From Nocardioides sp. TF02-7 (GTDB lineage: Bacteria > Actinomycetota > Actinomycetes > Propionibacteriales > Nocardioidaceae): a DNA stretch of 64,000 nucleotides. This document shows, one piece after another, positions 37,992-46,195 of the stretch. Each line of letters begins with the position of its first letter. The first letter of the stretch is position 1. Location: positions 2,108,001 through 2,172,000 of the forward strand of contig NZ_CP092535.1 of NCBI RefSeq assembly GCF_022437945.1. Reading direction: 5' to 3'. Both the position numbers and the translations under genes were made by a program. The notes beneath the pieces were generated by a model, which saw nothing but the letters and a program-made list of their open reading frames with translations, made no database searches and was not told the DNA's origin.

Positions 37992-39139
37992 TGGCCGCCG
38001 AGGTGTGGGACGTGGTCGTGGTCGGCGGCGGCCCGCGGGGGCCGGGGCAGCGCTGGGCGCCCTCACCGAGCGGCCGGGGACCCGGGTGCTCGTGGTCGAC
38101 CGGGAGGAGTTCCCGCGCGACAAGTCCTGTGGCGACGGCATCGCGCCGCACGTGCTCGACGTGCTGCGGCCGCTCGGGGCGGCCGACGTGGTGGAGGGCT
38201 GGACGCCGTTGCGCCGCCTGGTCCTCTCCCACGGGCGGAGCCGGGTCGACGGCCGGCTCGCCCGACCGGTCTGGGTGGTGCCGCGGGAGGTCTTCGACGC
38301 CCGCCTGCTCGACCGGGCGCGGCGGGCGGGGGCCGCGTTCGCGTGCCACCGGGTCCGCGACCTCGACCGGGACGGCGACGAGGTCGTGCTCGACGGGGCG
38401 CTGCGGGCCCGGGTGGTGGTCGCCGCCGACGGCGTCCACTCGGCGGTGCGCGCGGCGGTCGGTTCGCCACCGACCGCCCGGCGGGGCGCTGGCGATCCGC
38501 GGCTACGTGCCCACACCGGCGGCCTACCGCGAGCGGCAGGTGATCCGGTTCGGCGAGGACGGGCCACCGTCCTACGCGTGGTCCTTCGACCGTGGCGACG
38601 GCCACGCCAACGTCGGCTACGGCGTCTTCGCCGGGGCGGCGTCGGGGCCGTCCCGCGCGGAGATGCTGGAGCGGCTCGAGCGGCTGCTGCCCGGCACCGT
38701 CGACGGCGGCAGCCGGTGGCGGGGCCACCACCTGCCGCTCTCCGGCTGGCGCTCCGCCACGGAGCAGCCGGACGGGCAGGTGCTCTTCGCGGGCGACGCG
38801 GCCGGCCTGGTCAACCCGATGACCGGCGAGGGCATCTACTACGCCGTCGCCACCGGAGCCCTGGCCGGTCGGGCCGCGGCCGCGGCGGTCGGCGACCACC
38901 GCCCCGGCGACGCCGGGGCGCGGCACCGGGCCGCGACCCGGCGGCTGCTCGGCCGGCACCTGCACCACACGTGGGCGGCCAGCAAGCTCGTCCACCGCCC
39001 GCACGTCGTCCGTGCCGGCATCGCGGCGGCCGCGGCCGACCGCCGCGTCTTCGACGCCCTCGTCGAGCTCGGTCTCGGCGACGGCCGGATCACCCCGCGC
39101 GTGGCGGCCGGGCTGGCGACCCGGCTCGCGGGGCGCTGA
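37991..39139 (+). CDS. Geranylgeranyl-reductase-like FAD oxidoreductase (interrupted)
   Basis: A flavoprotein of about 382 aa that should reduce double bonds of a prenyl chain. It shows the FAD-binding VVVVGGGPAGAGAALGAL (after repair), FPRDKSCGDGIAPHVLDVL, and GDAAGLVNPMTGEGIYYAVATG, all typical of geranylgeranyl reductases. Two compensating indels are apparent: one missing G near 38036 and one extra G near 38488. The ATG overlaps the ubiA stop. In this setting it probably saturates part of the isoprenoid side chain before or after transfer. Confidence 0.8.
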   Translation: MAAEVWDVVVVGGGPRGPGQRWAPSPSGRGPGCSWSTGRSSRATSPVATASRRTCSTCCGRSGRPTWWRAGRRCAAWSSPTGGAGSTAGSPDRSGWCRGRSSTPACSTGRGGRGPRSRATGSATSTGTATRSCSTGRCGPGWWSPPTASTRRCARRSVRHRPPGGALAIRGYVPTPAAYRERQVIRFGEDGPPSYAWSFDRGDGHANVGYGVFAGAASGPSRAEMLERLERLLPGTVDGGSRWRGHHLPLSGWRSATEQPDGQVLFAGDAAGLVNPMTGEGIYYAVATGALAGRAAAAAVGDHRPGDAGARHRAATRRLLGRHLHHTWAASKLVHRPHVVRAGIAAAAADRRVFDALVELGLGDGRITPRVAAGLATRLAGR

Positions 39140-39188
39140 CGCAGAACTGACTGAGCACCCACGGCACCGACGAGGAGAGAGGGGCGGC

Positions 39189-40254
39189 ATGGAGATCATC
39201 GCCACCAGCGGCGTGCTCCCGGAGCACCGCCACGAGCAGGCCGAGATCACCGACGCGTTCGCGCGGGTGATCAGCCGCGGCGGGTTGGACGAGAAGGTGC
39301 TCCGCCGGCTGCACGGCAACGCCGGCGTGGAACACCGCAACCTCGTGCTGCCGATCGAGCAGTACGGCGAGCTCGAGGACTTCGGGCAGGCCAACGACCT
39401 GTTCCTCGAGCACGCGGTCGCCCTGGGCGCGGAGGCGCTGGCGACGGCGCTGAAGAGCGCCGAGCTGACCCCCAGCGACGTCGACCTGATCGCGTGCGCG
39501 ACCGTGACCGGCGTCGCCATCCCGACCCTGGACGCCCGGATCGCCGCCGTGCTCGGCCTGCGGCCCGACGTACGCCGGGTCCCGCTCGTCGGCCTCGGCT
39601 GCGTGGCGGGCGCGGCGGGTGTCGCCCGGCTGCACGACCACCTGCTCGGGCACCCCGAGCACGTCGCCGCGCTGGTCACCGTCGAGCTGTGCTCGCTGAC
39701 CGTGCAGCGCGACGACACCTCGATGCCCAACCTGGTCGCGAGCGGGCTGTTCGGCGACGGCGCCGCCGCCGTGCTGGCCCGGGGCGGCCGCGGTCACGGC
39801 GGCCCGGTGGAGGTGCTCGACAGCCGGAGCCGGCTCTACCCCGACTCCGAGCGGACGATGGGCTTCGACGTCAGCCACCAGGGGCTGCGGATCGTGCTCG
39901 ACGCCCAGGTGCCGGCGATCGTCGGCCGCTACCTGGGCGAGGACGTCGACGGGTTCCTCGCCGACCACGGGCTCACCCGGGCCGACGTCGGCTGGTGGGT
40001 GTGCCACCCGGGCGGGCCGAAGGTGATCGACGCCGTGCGCGAGGCGCTCGGGCTCGACGAGCACGACGTCGCGCTCACCCGCGACTCCCCTGCGCCGGAT
40101 CGGCAACCTCTCCTCGGCCTCGGTGCTGCACGTGCTCGACGACACGCTCCGCACGCGCCCGCCCGTGCCCGGCACCTACGGCGTGCTGCTCGCGATGGGC
40201 CCGGGCTTCTGCTCCGAGCTGGTGCTCCTGCGGGCGACGGAGCCGCAGCCATGA
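39189..40254 (+). CDS. Type III polyketide synthase (interrupted)
   Basis: A chalcone/stilbene-synthase-fold enzyme of about 354 aa that condenses malonyl-CoA with a fatty acyl starter, commonly giving alkylresorcinols in actinobacteria. The catalytic Cys lies in [10 protein letters not shown], the His in [11 protein letters not shown] and the Asn in [14 protein letters not shown]. One extra C near 40087 breaks the frame before LRRIGN. ATG 39189 has a GAGGAGAGAGG ribosome site. The stop overlaps the next ATG. The order PKS, ICMT-like, flavoprotein hydroxylase matches srsABC-type phenolic-lipid operons. Confidence 0.85.
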
Positions 40255-40797
40255 CCGGGCTGGTCGCCTTCACCGTCGTCGTCGGGCTGGTGGCGCTCGA
40301 GCGGCTGGCCGAGCTGGTCGTGTCGAAGCGCAACGCCGCGTGGAGCTTTGCCCGCGGCGGCCGCGAGACCGGCCAGGGCCACTACCGGGTGATGGTGCTG
40401 CTGCACTCCGGGTTCCTGGTGGCGATGCTGGTCGAGGCCTACCTGCGCCGCCCCGACGTCGCGCCCGCCCTGGCGTGGTCGATGCTGGTGCTCGTCGTCG
40501 CCGCGCAGGGGCTGCGGTGGTGGTGCATCGCGACGCTCGGCCGGCAGTGGAACACCCGGGTGATCGTCGTACCGGGCCTCCCCGGCGGTGCGCTCGGGGC
40601 CCTACCGGCTGATGTCCCACCCCAACTACGTCGCCGTCGTCGTCGAGGGCGTCGCGCTGCCGCTGGTGCACGCGTGCTGGGTGACGGCGCTCGTCTTCAC
40701 CGTCGCGAACGCGGCGCTGCTGGTCGTGCGGATCCGCACCGAGGAGCAGGCGCTGACCGCCCTCCGCGGCTCGTCCGGGGAGGCCGTCGGTGCGTGA
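40251..40797 (+). CDS. Isoprenylcysteine carboxyl methyltransferase-like protein (interrupted)
   Basis: A membrane methyltransferase of about 181 aa. The C-terminal block [24 protein letters not shown] is the family signature; two to three helices precede it. One extra C near 40576 breaks the frame at [13 protein letters not shown]. In phenolic-lipid operons such proteins O-methylate the polyketide ring (the SrsB role), which fits its place directly after the PKS. It overlaps the next gene by eight bases. Confidence 0.75.
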
Positions 40798-41817
40798 CCT
40801 GATCGTGGCGGGCGGCGGCCCGGCCGGCCTCGCGACCGCCCTGTACGCCGTCCGCGCCGGCCTCGACGTCGGCGTCCGCGAGCGCCGGGCCGGGGTCATC
40901 GACAAGGCCTGCGGCGAGGGGCTGATGCCGGGCGCGGTGCAGGCGTTGGCCGACCTGGGCGTGCACCCCGCGGGGCACCCGATCCTCGGCATCCGCTACC
41001 TCGGCGGCGACCGGCGGGCCGAGGCGCGGTTCACCTCCGGCACCGGGCTCGGCGTACGCCGGACGACGCTCCACGCGGCGCTGCTCGACGCGGTGGTCGC
41101 GGCCGGCGTCGTCCCCGAGGTGCGGCCGGTGCGGCGGATCGACGACCGCGGCGACCACCTGCTCGTCGACGGCGAGCCCACCCGCTACCTCGTCGCCGCC
41201 GACGGCCTGCACTCGCCGGTGCGCCGGATGCTCGGCCTCGACCGCCCGGTGACCGGCCGGCGGCGCTACGGCCAACGGGTGCACGCGGAGGTGCCGCCGT
41301 GGGGCCCGTGGGTGGAGGTGCACTGGTCGCGCCGGGCCGAGGCGTACGTGACGCCGGTGGGGGAGGAGCAGGTGGGCGTGGCGGTGCTCAGCCACGACCG
41401 GGTGACGCTGCGCGAGCTGCTCACCGACTTCCCCGAGCTGCGGCGCCGGATCGGCGACCGCGGTCCCCGGTCGTCGGTGCTCGGGGCGGGGGCCGCTGCG
41501 ACAGCGCTCGCGCTGCCGGGTCGCGGGTAGGGGTGCTTCTCGTGGGTGATGCCGCGGGTTACGTCGACGCCCTGACCGGCGAGGGGATCGCCCTCGGCCT
41601 CGCCCAGGCCGAGGCGGCCGTGGAGGCGGTCCGCGGCGGCGCTCCGGAGGAGTACGAGGCGGCCTACCGGCGGCTCGGCCGGCGCCACGTCCTGCTCACC
41701 CGGGCGCTGCTGACGGCCAGCCGGGTGCGGCCGGTGCGGAACCGGATCGTGCCGGCGGCGGCGGCGCTGCCGGCCGTGTTCGGCGCCGCCGTCGACCAGC
41801 TCGCGAGGCCCGCGTGA
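40790..41817 (+). CDS. FAD-dependent aromatic hydroxylase/monooxygenase (interrupted)
   Basis: A flavoprotein of about 341 aa with [18 protein letters not shown] at the start, a mid-protein AADGLHSPVRRMLGL, and LLVGDAAGYVDALTGEGIALGLAQ near the end. It probably hydroxylates the phenolic ring, as SrsC-type enzymes do. The TAG at 41528-41530 is likely an artefact of two extra G bases near 41485 and 41534: removing them gives GAGPLRQRSRCRVAGRVLLVGDAAG as one continuous family-like segment. It starts at GTG 40790 and overlaps idi by four bases. Confidence 0.8.
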
Positions 41818-42416
41818 CCGCCGCAGCGGCCGGCGGCCGCGAGCAGGTGGTGCTCCTCGACGAGTCCGGCGCCGCGATCGGCGCCGCCGACAAGGCCGAG
41901 GTGCACCACAGCGACACGCCCCTGCACCTGGCGTTCTCCTGCTACCTCTTCGACGACCACGGCCGGCTGCTGCTCACCCGCCGCGCGCTCGACAAGCGCA
42001 CCTTCCCGGGCCTGTGGACCAACAGCTGTTGCGGCCACCCCGCGCCCGGCGAGCCGATGGGCGAGGCCGTGAGCCGCCGGGTGGCCCAGGAGCTCGGCGT
42101 GGTCCCGGAGCAGCTCACCCTCGTGCTGCCGGCGTTCCGCTACCGCGCGGTGATGGACGACGGCACCGTCGAGAACGAGATGTGCCCGGTCTGGACCGCC
42201 CGATGCTCCGACCCCGACGCCGTCGCGCCCGACCCCACCGAGGTGGCCGACCACGAGTGGGTCGACTGGGCCGGTTTCCGCGCCGACGTGCTCGAGGGCC
42301 GGCGCGACGTCAGCCAGTGGTGCCGCGAGCAGCTGCTCGCCCTCCCCGAGGACCCGCTCGCCGCGCCGGCGTCGTACGACGGGCTGCCGCCGGCGGCGGC
42401 CGGTGAGGTGGGGTAA
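41814..42416 (+). CDS. idi: Isopentenyl-diphosphate delta-isomerase, type I
   Basis: Converts isopentenyl to dimethylallyl diphosphate. A 200-aa Nudix-fold protein with the active Cys in TNSCCGHPAPGE, the active Glu in ENEMCPVW, and metal ligands in VHHSDTPLHLAFS. It starts at GTG 41814, overlapping the hydroxylase stop, and is the last gene of the operon. Having idi here implies that the operon raises isoprenoid supply for the UbiA prenyltransferase. Confidence 0.9.
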   Translation: MTAAAAGGREQVVLLDESGAAIGAADKAEVHHSDTPLHLAFSCYLFDDHGRLLLTRRALDKRTFPGLWTNSCCGHPAPGEPMGEAVSRRVAQELGVVPEQLTLVLPAFRYRAVMDDGTVENEMCPVWTARCSDPDAVAPDPTEVADHEWVDWAGFRADVLEGRRDVSQWCREQLLALPEDPLAAPASYDGLPPAAAGEVG

Positions 42417-42531
42417 CTCAGTGTTACGTCCACTTCCCGGGCGGTGTGACCGGCAACAGCGCCGAGGGAGCAGCTGCACCACCGAGGGAGCGCCCGCGCG
42501 CCGGTCGACGTACACCCAGCGACCCCCCAGG

Positions 42532-42556
42532 AATGCCCTCGACCGCTGCGGGCATT
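42532..42556. promoter_or_regulatory. Inverted repeat ahead of the nitroreductase
   Basis: AATGCCC and GGGCATT flank an 11-base loop, ending eight bases before the ATG at 42565. It could be an operator. No ribosome site is visible. Confidence 0.35.
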
Positions 42557-42564
42557 GACCCGGT

Positions 42565-43021
42565 ATGACCGATCTCCTCGACGGCGAGTACGAGCCGAAC
42601 AAGCAGCAGTGGGTCCGCGACCAGGTGGCCGCCTACGAGGCGTCCGGCGGCCAGGGAGGCCAACGTCCTCCAGGGCCGCGCGGAGTGGCCGATCGTCGTG
42701 ATCACCTCCCGCGGCGCCAAGTCCGGGAAGCTCCGGAAGAACCCGGTGATGCGGGTCGAGAAGGACGGCGTGTACGCCGCCGTAGCGTCGAAGGGCGGCG
42801 CGCCCGAGCACCCGGAGTGGTACCACAACTTCCTCGCCGACCCGGTCGTCCAGCTCCAGGACGGACCCGAGCCCGCGCTCTACCGCGCCCGGGTCGCGGA
42901 GGGCGAGGAGCGCGCGGAGTGGTGGGAGCGCGCGGTCGCGCAGTACCGCCCCTACGCGTCGTACCAGGAGAAGACCGACCGAGAGATCCCGGTGTTCCTG
43001 CTGGAGCCGGTGGACGGCTGA
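42565..43021 (+). CDS. Deazaflavin (F420)-dependent nitroreductase-family protein (interrupted)
   Basis: A split-barrel flavoprotein of about 151 aa. Family features are the N-terminal WVRDQVAAYEASGGQEAN, the ITSRGAKSGKLRKNPVMRV core, and HPEWYHNFLADP. Such proteins use reduced F420 to reduce quinones or nitro compounds. One extra G near 42656 breaks the frame between GGQ and EANVLQGR. It follows the phenolic-lipid/quinone operon but has its own upstream region. Confidence 0.8.
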
Positions 43022-43053
43022 GGCGGCCGGGCTGGGGCGGCCGGGGCGGGGCC

Positions 43054-43144
43054 GCGACGTGAGGTTTCCCCGGCCGACCGGGGAAACCTCAACTTGTCGG
43101 GCAAAGCAATGCCTGACATGTGGAGGTTTTGCCCGTCACGTCGC
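43054..43144. repeat. 91-bp element with terminal inverted repeats, copy 1
   Basis: The ends are GCGACGTGA and TCACGTCGC, a perfect 9-bp inverted repeat. Inside is a 30-bp palindrome (GAGGTTTCCCCGG...CCGGGGAAACCTC, one mismatch) followed by a second hairpin (AACTTGTC...GACATGTGG). A second copy lies at 43980-44070; over 98 bases the two differ at four positions. It looks like a MITE- or REP-type element. This copy lies between convergent genes. Confidence 0.75.
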
Positions 43145-43185
43145 GCCCCGCAGGCCTCACGCGGCGCCGCCCGCCCCCGACCCGG

Positions 43186-43560
43186 CTACCCACCCTGCGG
43201 GGCCAGCACCTTGTCGAGCTCGCGGTCGAGGGCCGACTTGCTGCGCGCCCCGCGGAGCTCGAGGACCGGACTGCCACCGACGAACAGGATCAGCGTCGGC
43301 AGGCCGAGCACCCGGTGTGCAGCCGTCGTGACGGGGTGCTCGTCGCTGTTGACCTTCACGACCCGCAGCCGCCCCGACCGCTCGGCCGCGACCTGCTCGA
43401 GCACCGGCGCGACCTGGTGGCAGGGCGGGCACCAGGGCGCCCAGAAGTCGACGAGCACCGGGAGGTCGGAGCCGAGCACCTCGCGCTCGAAGTCGGCGTC
43501 GGTCACGTCGGTGGTGCGGCGGACGCTGGTCGTGGCGGTCTGGCTGGGCTGGCTGGTCAC
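43186..43560 (-). CDS. trxA: Thioredoxin with CPPC active site
   Basis: A 124-aa thioredoxin fold with VLVDFWAPWCPPCHQVAPVLEQ and the cis-Pro loop VLGLPTLILFVGG. The active site is CPPC rather than the usual CGPC, which should shift its redox potential. It starts at GTG 43560, overlapping the merR stop by four bases, so the two are one operon. Context suggests a redox-stress cassette. No signal peptide is visible, so it acts in the cytosol. Confidence 0.85.
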   Translation of the reverse strand: MTSQPSQTATTSVRRTTDVTDADFEREVLGSDLPVLVDFWAPWCPPCHQVAPVLEQVAAERSGRLRVVKVNSDEHPVTTAAHRVLGLPTLILFVGGSPVLELRGARSKSALDRELDKVLAPQGG

Positions 43561-43929
43561 GGGGTCTCCTGGGGTCGGTAGCTCTCGGCGTCGTGCAGCA
43601 GGTCGGTGAGCTCGTCGCGCAAGGTGGAGAGCTCGCCGATCCGGCGCTCGATCTCGGCGATCCGCAGCCGGTAGGCGGCCAGCGACGCCGGGCACACGTC
43701 GGCCCGGTCGTTGCCGGCCCGCAGGCACTCGACGAACGGCAGCGTCTCGTCGGCGGTGAGCCCGACCGACAGCAGCCCGCGGATCTCACGCACCACCTGC
43801 ACGTCCGCGGCGTCGTACCTCCCGGTAGCCGTTGGCCGCCCGGCCCGGGCTGAGCAGGCCGCGGGACTCGTAGTAGCGCACCGCCTTGACCGTGACGCCG
43901 GACCGCTCGGCCAGCTCCTTGATCTGCAC
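43557..43929 (-). CDS. MerR-family redox-type regulator (interrupted)
   Basis: A regulator of about 123 aa. Its N-terminal helix-turn-helix reads IKELAERSGVTVKAVRYYESRGLLSP, then after one extra base near 43819 continues YDAADVQVVREIRGLL and a coiled-coil tail. Two cysteines (VECLRAG and ADVCPAS) could sense oxidation or a metal. It starts at GTG 43929, seven bases from a TACCGT box, so the mRNA is probably leaderless. It is co-transcribed with the thioredoxin. Confidence 0.75.
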
Positions 43930-43935
43930 GCACCG

Positions 43936-43967
43936 ACGGTAGACCTTGACCCTGGGGGCAAGGTCAA
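43936..43967 (-). promoter_or_regulatory. MerR-type promoter and operator
   Basis: On the minus strand a -35 TTGACC and -10 TACCGT are 20 bases apart, the long spacing MerR proteins correct. Within the spacer a 22-bp dyad (43943-43964) has arms ACCTTGCCCC and GGGTCAAGGT. This is strong evidence for autoregulation. Confidence 0.75.
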
Positions 43968-43979
43968 GCGTGAGGTTCG

Positions 43980-44070
43980 GCGACGTGAGGTTTCCCCGGT
44001 CGACCGGGGAAACCTCAACTTGTCGGGCAAAGCAATGCCGGACATGTGGAGGTTTTGCCCGTCAGGTCCC
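43980..44070. repeat. 91-bp element with inverted repeats, copy 2
   Basis: The same element as at 43054 in the same orientation. The internal 30-bp palindrome is perfect here, while the right terminal repeat has decayed (TCAGGTCCC). It sits between divergent genes, which argues against a simple terminator role. Confidence 0.75.
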
Positions 44071-44097
44071 GCCCCGCGACCCGACCGCGCCGCCGGA

Positions 44098-44103
44098 TAG
44101 CCT
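44098..44103 (+). promoter_or_regulatory. -10 box of menB (leaderless)
   Basis: TAGCCT fits TANNNT and lies seven bases before the ATG at 44111. Confidence 0.45.
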
Positions 44104-44110
44104 CCCCTCC

Positions 44111-45059
44111 ATGAGCGCGATCGAGGGCGTGTCGGAGACGTTCGACCCGGAGGCGTGGGACGAGGTGCCGGGGTTCGAGGACCTGACCGACCTCACCTAC
44201 CACCGCGCGAAGGCGCACGGCACCGTGCGGATCGCGTTCGACCGGCCCGACGTCCTCAACGCGTTCCGGCCGCACACCGTCGACGAGCTGCTCCGCACGC
44301 TCGAGCACGCCCGCACCAGCGCCGACGTCGGCTGCGTCCTGCTCACCGGCAACGGGCCGAGCCACAAGAGCGGCAAGCGCAGCTTCTGCACCGGCGGCGA
44401 CCAGCGGATCCGCGGCAAGGCCGGCTACCAGTACGAGTCCGAGGGTGCGTACGACGGCAGCCGCACGGGCGCCGAGGAGCCCTCGGTGATCGACAAGGCG
44501 AAGCTGGCCCGGCTGCACATCCTGGAGTGCCAGCGGTTGATCCGGTTCATGCCGAAGGTCGTCATCTGCGTGGTGCCCGGCTGGGCGGCCGGCGGCGGCC
44601 ACAGCCTCCACGTCGTCTGCGACCTCACGCTCGCGAGCGCCGAGCATGCGCGGTTCAAGCAGACCGACGCCGACGTCGGGTCCTTCGACGGCGGCTTCGG
44701 CTCGGCGTACCTCGCCCGCCAGGTCGGCCAGAAGATCGCCCGCGAGATCTTCTTCCTCGGCCAGGAGTACTCCGCCGAGGACGGCGTCCGGATGGGCACC
44801 GTCAACCGCGCCGTCCCGCACGCCGAGCTCGAGGCCACCGCGCTGGAGTGGGGGTCGGCTCGTCAACGGCAAGAGCCCGACCGCGCAGCGGATGCTGAAG
44901 TACTCCTTCAACCTGCTCGACGACGGCCTCGTCGGCCAGCAGCTCTTCGCCGGCGAGACCACGCGCCTGGCCTACATGACCGACGAGGCGCAGGAGGGCC
45001 GCGACCAGTTCCTCGAGAAGCGCGAGCCGGACTGGTCGCCCTACCCCTGGTACTACTGA
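44111..45059 (+). CDS. menB: 1,4-dihydroxy-2-naphthoyl-CoA synthase (interrupted)
   Basis: A crotonase-fold enzyme of menaquinone biosynthesis, closing the naphthoate ring. About 315 aa after joining, the long actinobacterial form. Key parts are FDRPDVLNAFRPHTVDEL, SFCTGGDQ, the oxyanion-hole VVPGWAAGGGHSLHVVCDLT, and DVGSFDGGFGSAYLARQVG. One extra G near 44850 breaks the frame at EWGRLVNGKSPTAQRM. The last 16 bases, encoding PWYY and the stop, are duplicated 1.1 kb downstream at the far end of a foreign segment. Confidence 0.85.
45044..45059. repeat. 16-bp direct repeat, left (att-like)
   Basis: CCCCTGGTACTACTGA is the 3' end of menB. An identical copy at 46170-46185 bounds the foreign segment. 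Confidence 0.7.
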
Positions 45060-45080
45060 TCTGGTGCGTTTGCCTAGGTC

Positions 45081-45100
45081 AGAGGCCTGTTAGGGCCTCT
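45081..45100. terminator. Small hairpin after menB
   Basis: AGAGGCC and GGCCTCT form a perfect 7-bp stem around a TGTTAG loop, 22 bases past the menB stop. Confidence 0.4.
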
Positions 45101-45235
45101 TGCATGGCAGGTGCGTGGCAAGAATGGCGATCGACGATCGCGAAGCGAGACGCGAACCGATCGTTCGGTGGCGGCTCGCCTCCCACTGGGTGCTCGTGCC
45201 GACCGTCGTCATCGGGTGGCGCCAGCTGGGCGTGG

Positions 45236-45535
45236 ATGACCACCGTCGGAGCCCTCGAACGCCTCTCCGACGACGACGCCATGCGGATCCTGACGACCCA
45301 CAAGTCCAAGGGCCTCGAGTTCGAGAAGGTCGTCGTGCTCGGAGTCGAGCACGAGTTCTCTTGGGGGCGACCCCCGCGCAGCCACTCAGAGTTCTTCGTC
45401 GCAATCTCTCGCGCCAAGAACCACGTCGTGCTGACCCACGCCACGATCCGCCCACGGCCCTCTCAGCACTCCGGACGTTGGGACGAACGCCGGACATGCC
45501 ACAGCGAGTTCCTCGCCTACGCCGAGGACGACTGA
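45236..45535 (+). pseudogene. C-terminal fragment of a UvrD-like helicase
   Basis: About 100 codons with helicase motif V (TTHKSKGLEFEKVVVLG) and motif VI (FFVAISRAKNHVVLTH) but no P-loop or DE box anywhere upstream. It is therefore the tail of a larger superfamily 1 helicase, of the kind found in mobile elements and defence loci. The frame happens to be continuous with upstream menB codons, but the two are unrelated. Confidence 0.65.
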
Positions 45536-45614
45536 GCACCCGCGCCGGGAAGGAACGATGAGCTGCACCTCTTGTTCCTGCCGGACTGACGCCAGCCGGG
45601 CGTAGACTTCACCC

Positions 45615-45860
45615 ATGACCGCCGGAATGGACGAGATCACGCAGTTGGCGTTGACGCTCCCGGTGGATCAGCGCGCGCAGGTTGCCAACGCGCTGCTCGC
45701 CAGTCTTGATGATCCGGCCGATTCGGCCGAGGTCCACGAGGCGTGGACGGCTGAGATCAAGTCTCGTGTCGACGACATCACCAGTGGTCGGGTGCAGACC
45801 GTCTCCCATGACGAGGTCAAGGCTCAGCTCGCGGCGGACCGCGCCGCGCGGCAGCAGTAG
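45615..45860 (+). CDS. Antitoxin of a RelE/ParE-type addiction module
   Basis: An 81-aa acidic protein (MDEITQLALTLPVDQRAQVANALLASLDDP ... EVHEAWTAEIKSRVDDITSGRVQTV) that fits the Unstab_antitox (CHP02574) family. These bind and neutralise ParE/RelE toxins. TAGACT lies six bases before the ATG, giving a leaderless mRNA. Its stop overlaps the toxin start (TAGTG). The partner toxin is broken. Confidence 0.75.
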   Translation: MTAGMDEITQLALTLPVDQRAQVANALLASLDDPADSAEVHEAWTAEIKSRVDDITSGRVQTVSHDEVKAQLAADRAARQQ

Positions 45861-46035
45861 TGACCCTCGACGTTCGATATCACCCAGAGGCTCTCGCCGA
45901 GCTTCGTGCCGACGTCTCTTGGTCGGCTTCCCCTACCGGCTCGTCTATCTCGTCCAGCCCGCCGAGCTCGTCGTACTCGCGCTTGCCCACGACAAGCGAC
46001 TGCCCGGCTACTGGCGAGAGCGGGCCAACGACTGA
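45860..46035 (+). pseudogene. ParE/RelE-type toxin with internal deletion
   Basis: The N-terminus (VTLDVRYHPEALAELRADVS) and C-terminus (FPYRLVYLVQPAELVVLALAHDKRLPGYWRERAND) are typical, but roughly 35 middle residues are missing and the two ends are in different frames. A functional toxin cannot be made, so the module is inactive. Confidence 0.7.
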
Positions 46036-46169
46036 CCCGATGGGTGGCAAGAACGTGGCAGGAGAATCATCAGAGCCCGTCGACGACCAACCCCGCCAAT
46101 CACGTTTTTCGCAGGTCAGCCGCATAGTTCCGTCACCGACCATCAACACCCGCTGAGCGTGCCGCGTTT

Positions 46170-46185
46170 CCCCTGGTACTACTGA
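46170..46185. repeat. 16-bp direct repeat, right (att-like)
   Basis: Identical to the menB 3' end at 45044-45059. The flanking bases differ on both sides, so the identity is exactly 16 bases. Confidence 0.7.
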
Positions 46186-46195
46186 CCACCCCGCC

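Larger units (their letters stand above)
45060..46169. mobile_element. Remnant of an integrated element at the menB 3' end
   Basis: A 1.1-kb segment between two identical 16-bp sequences. It carries a helicase fragment, an intact antitoxin and a broken toxin. It looks visibly less GC-rich than its surroundings. No integrase is present, so this is a decayed remainder rather than an active element. The menB coding end is left intact by the duplication, as expected of site-specific integration into a gene's 3' end. Confidence 0.6.

Noticed and set aside
43094..43609. Plus-strand frames beginning in the 91-bp element and crossing trxA
   Set aside because: Antisense to the thioredoxin active site, with no family features. 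The peptide start is only the translated element.
43054..44077. Insertion sequence with transposase
   Set aside because: The two elements are about 91 bp and non-coding, and no transposase gene lies in or near the block.
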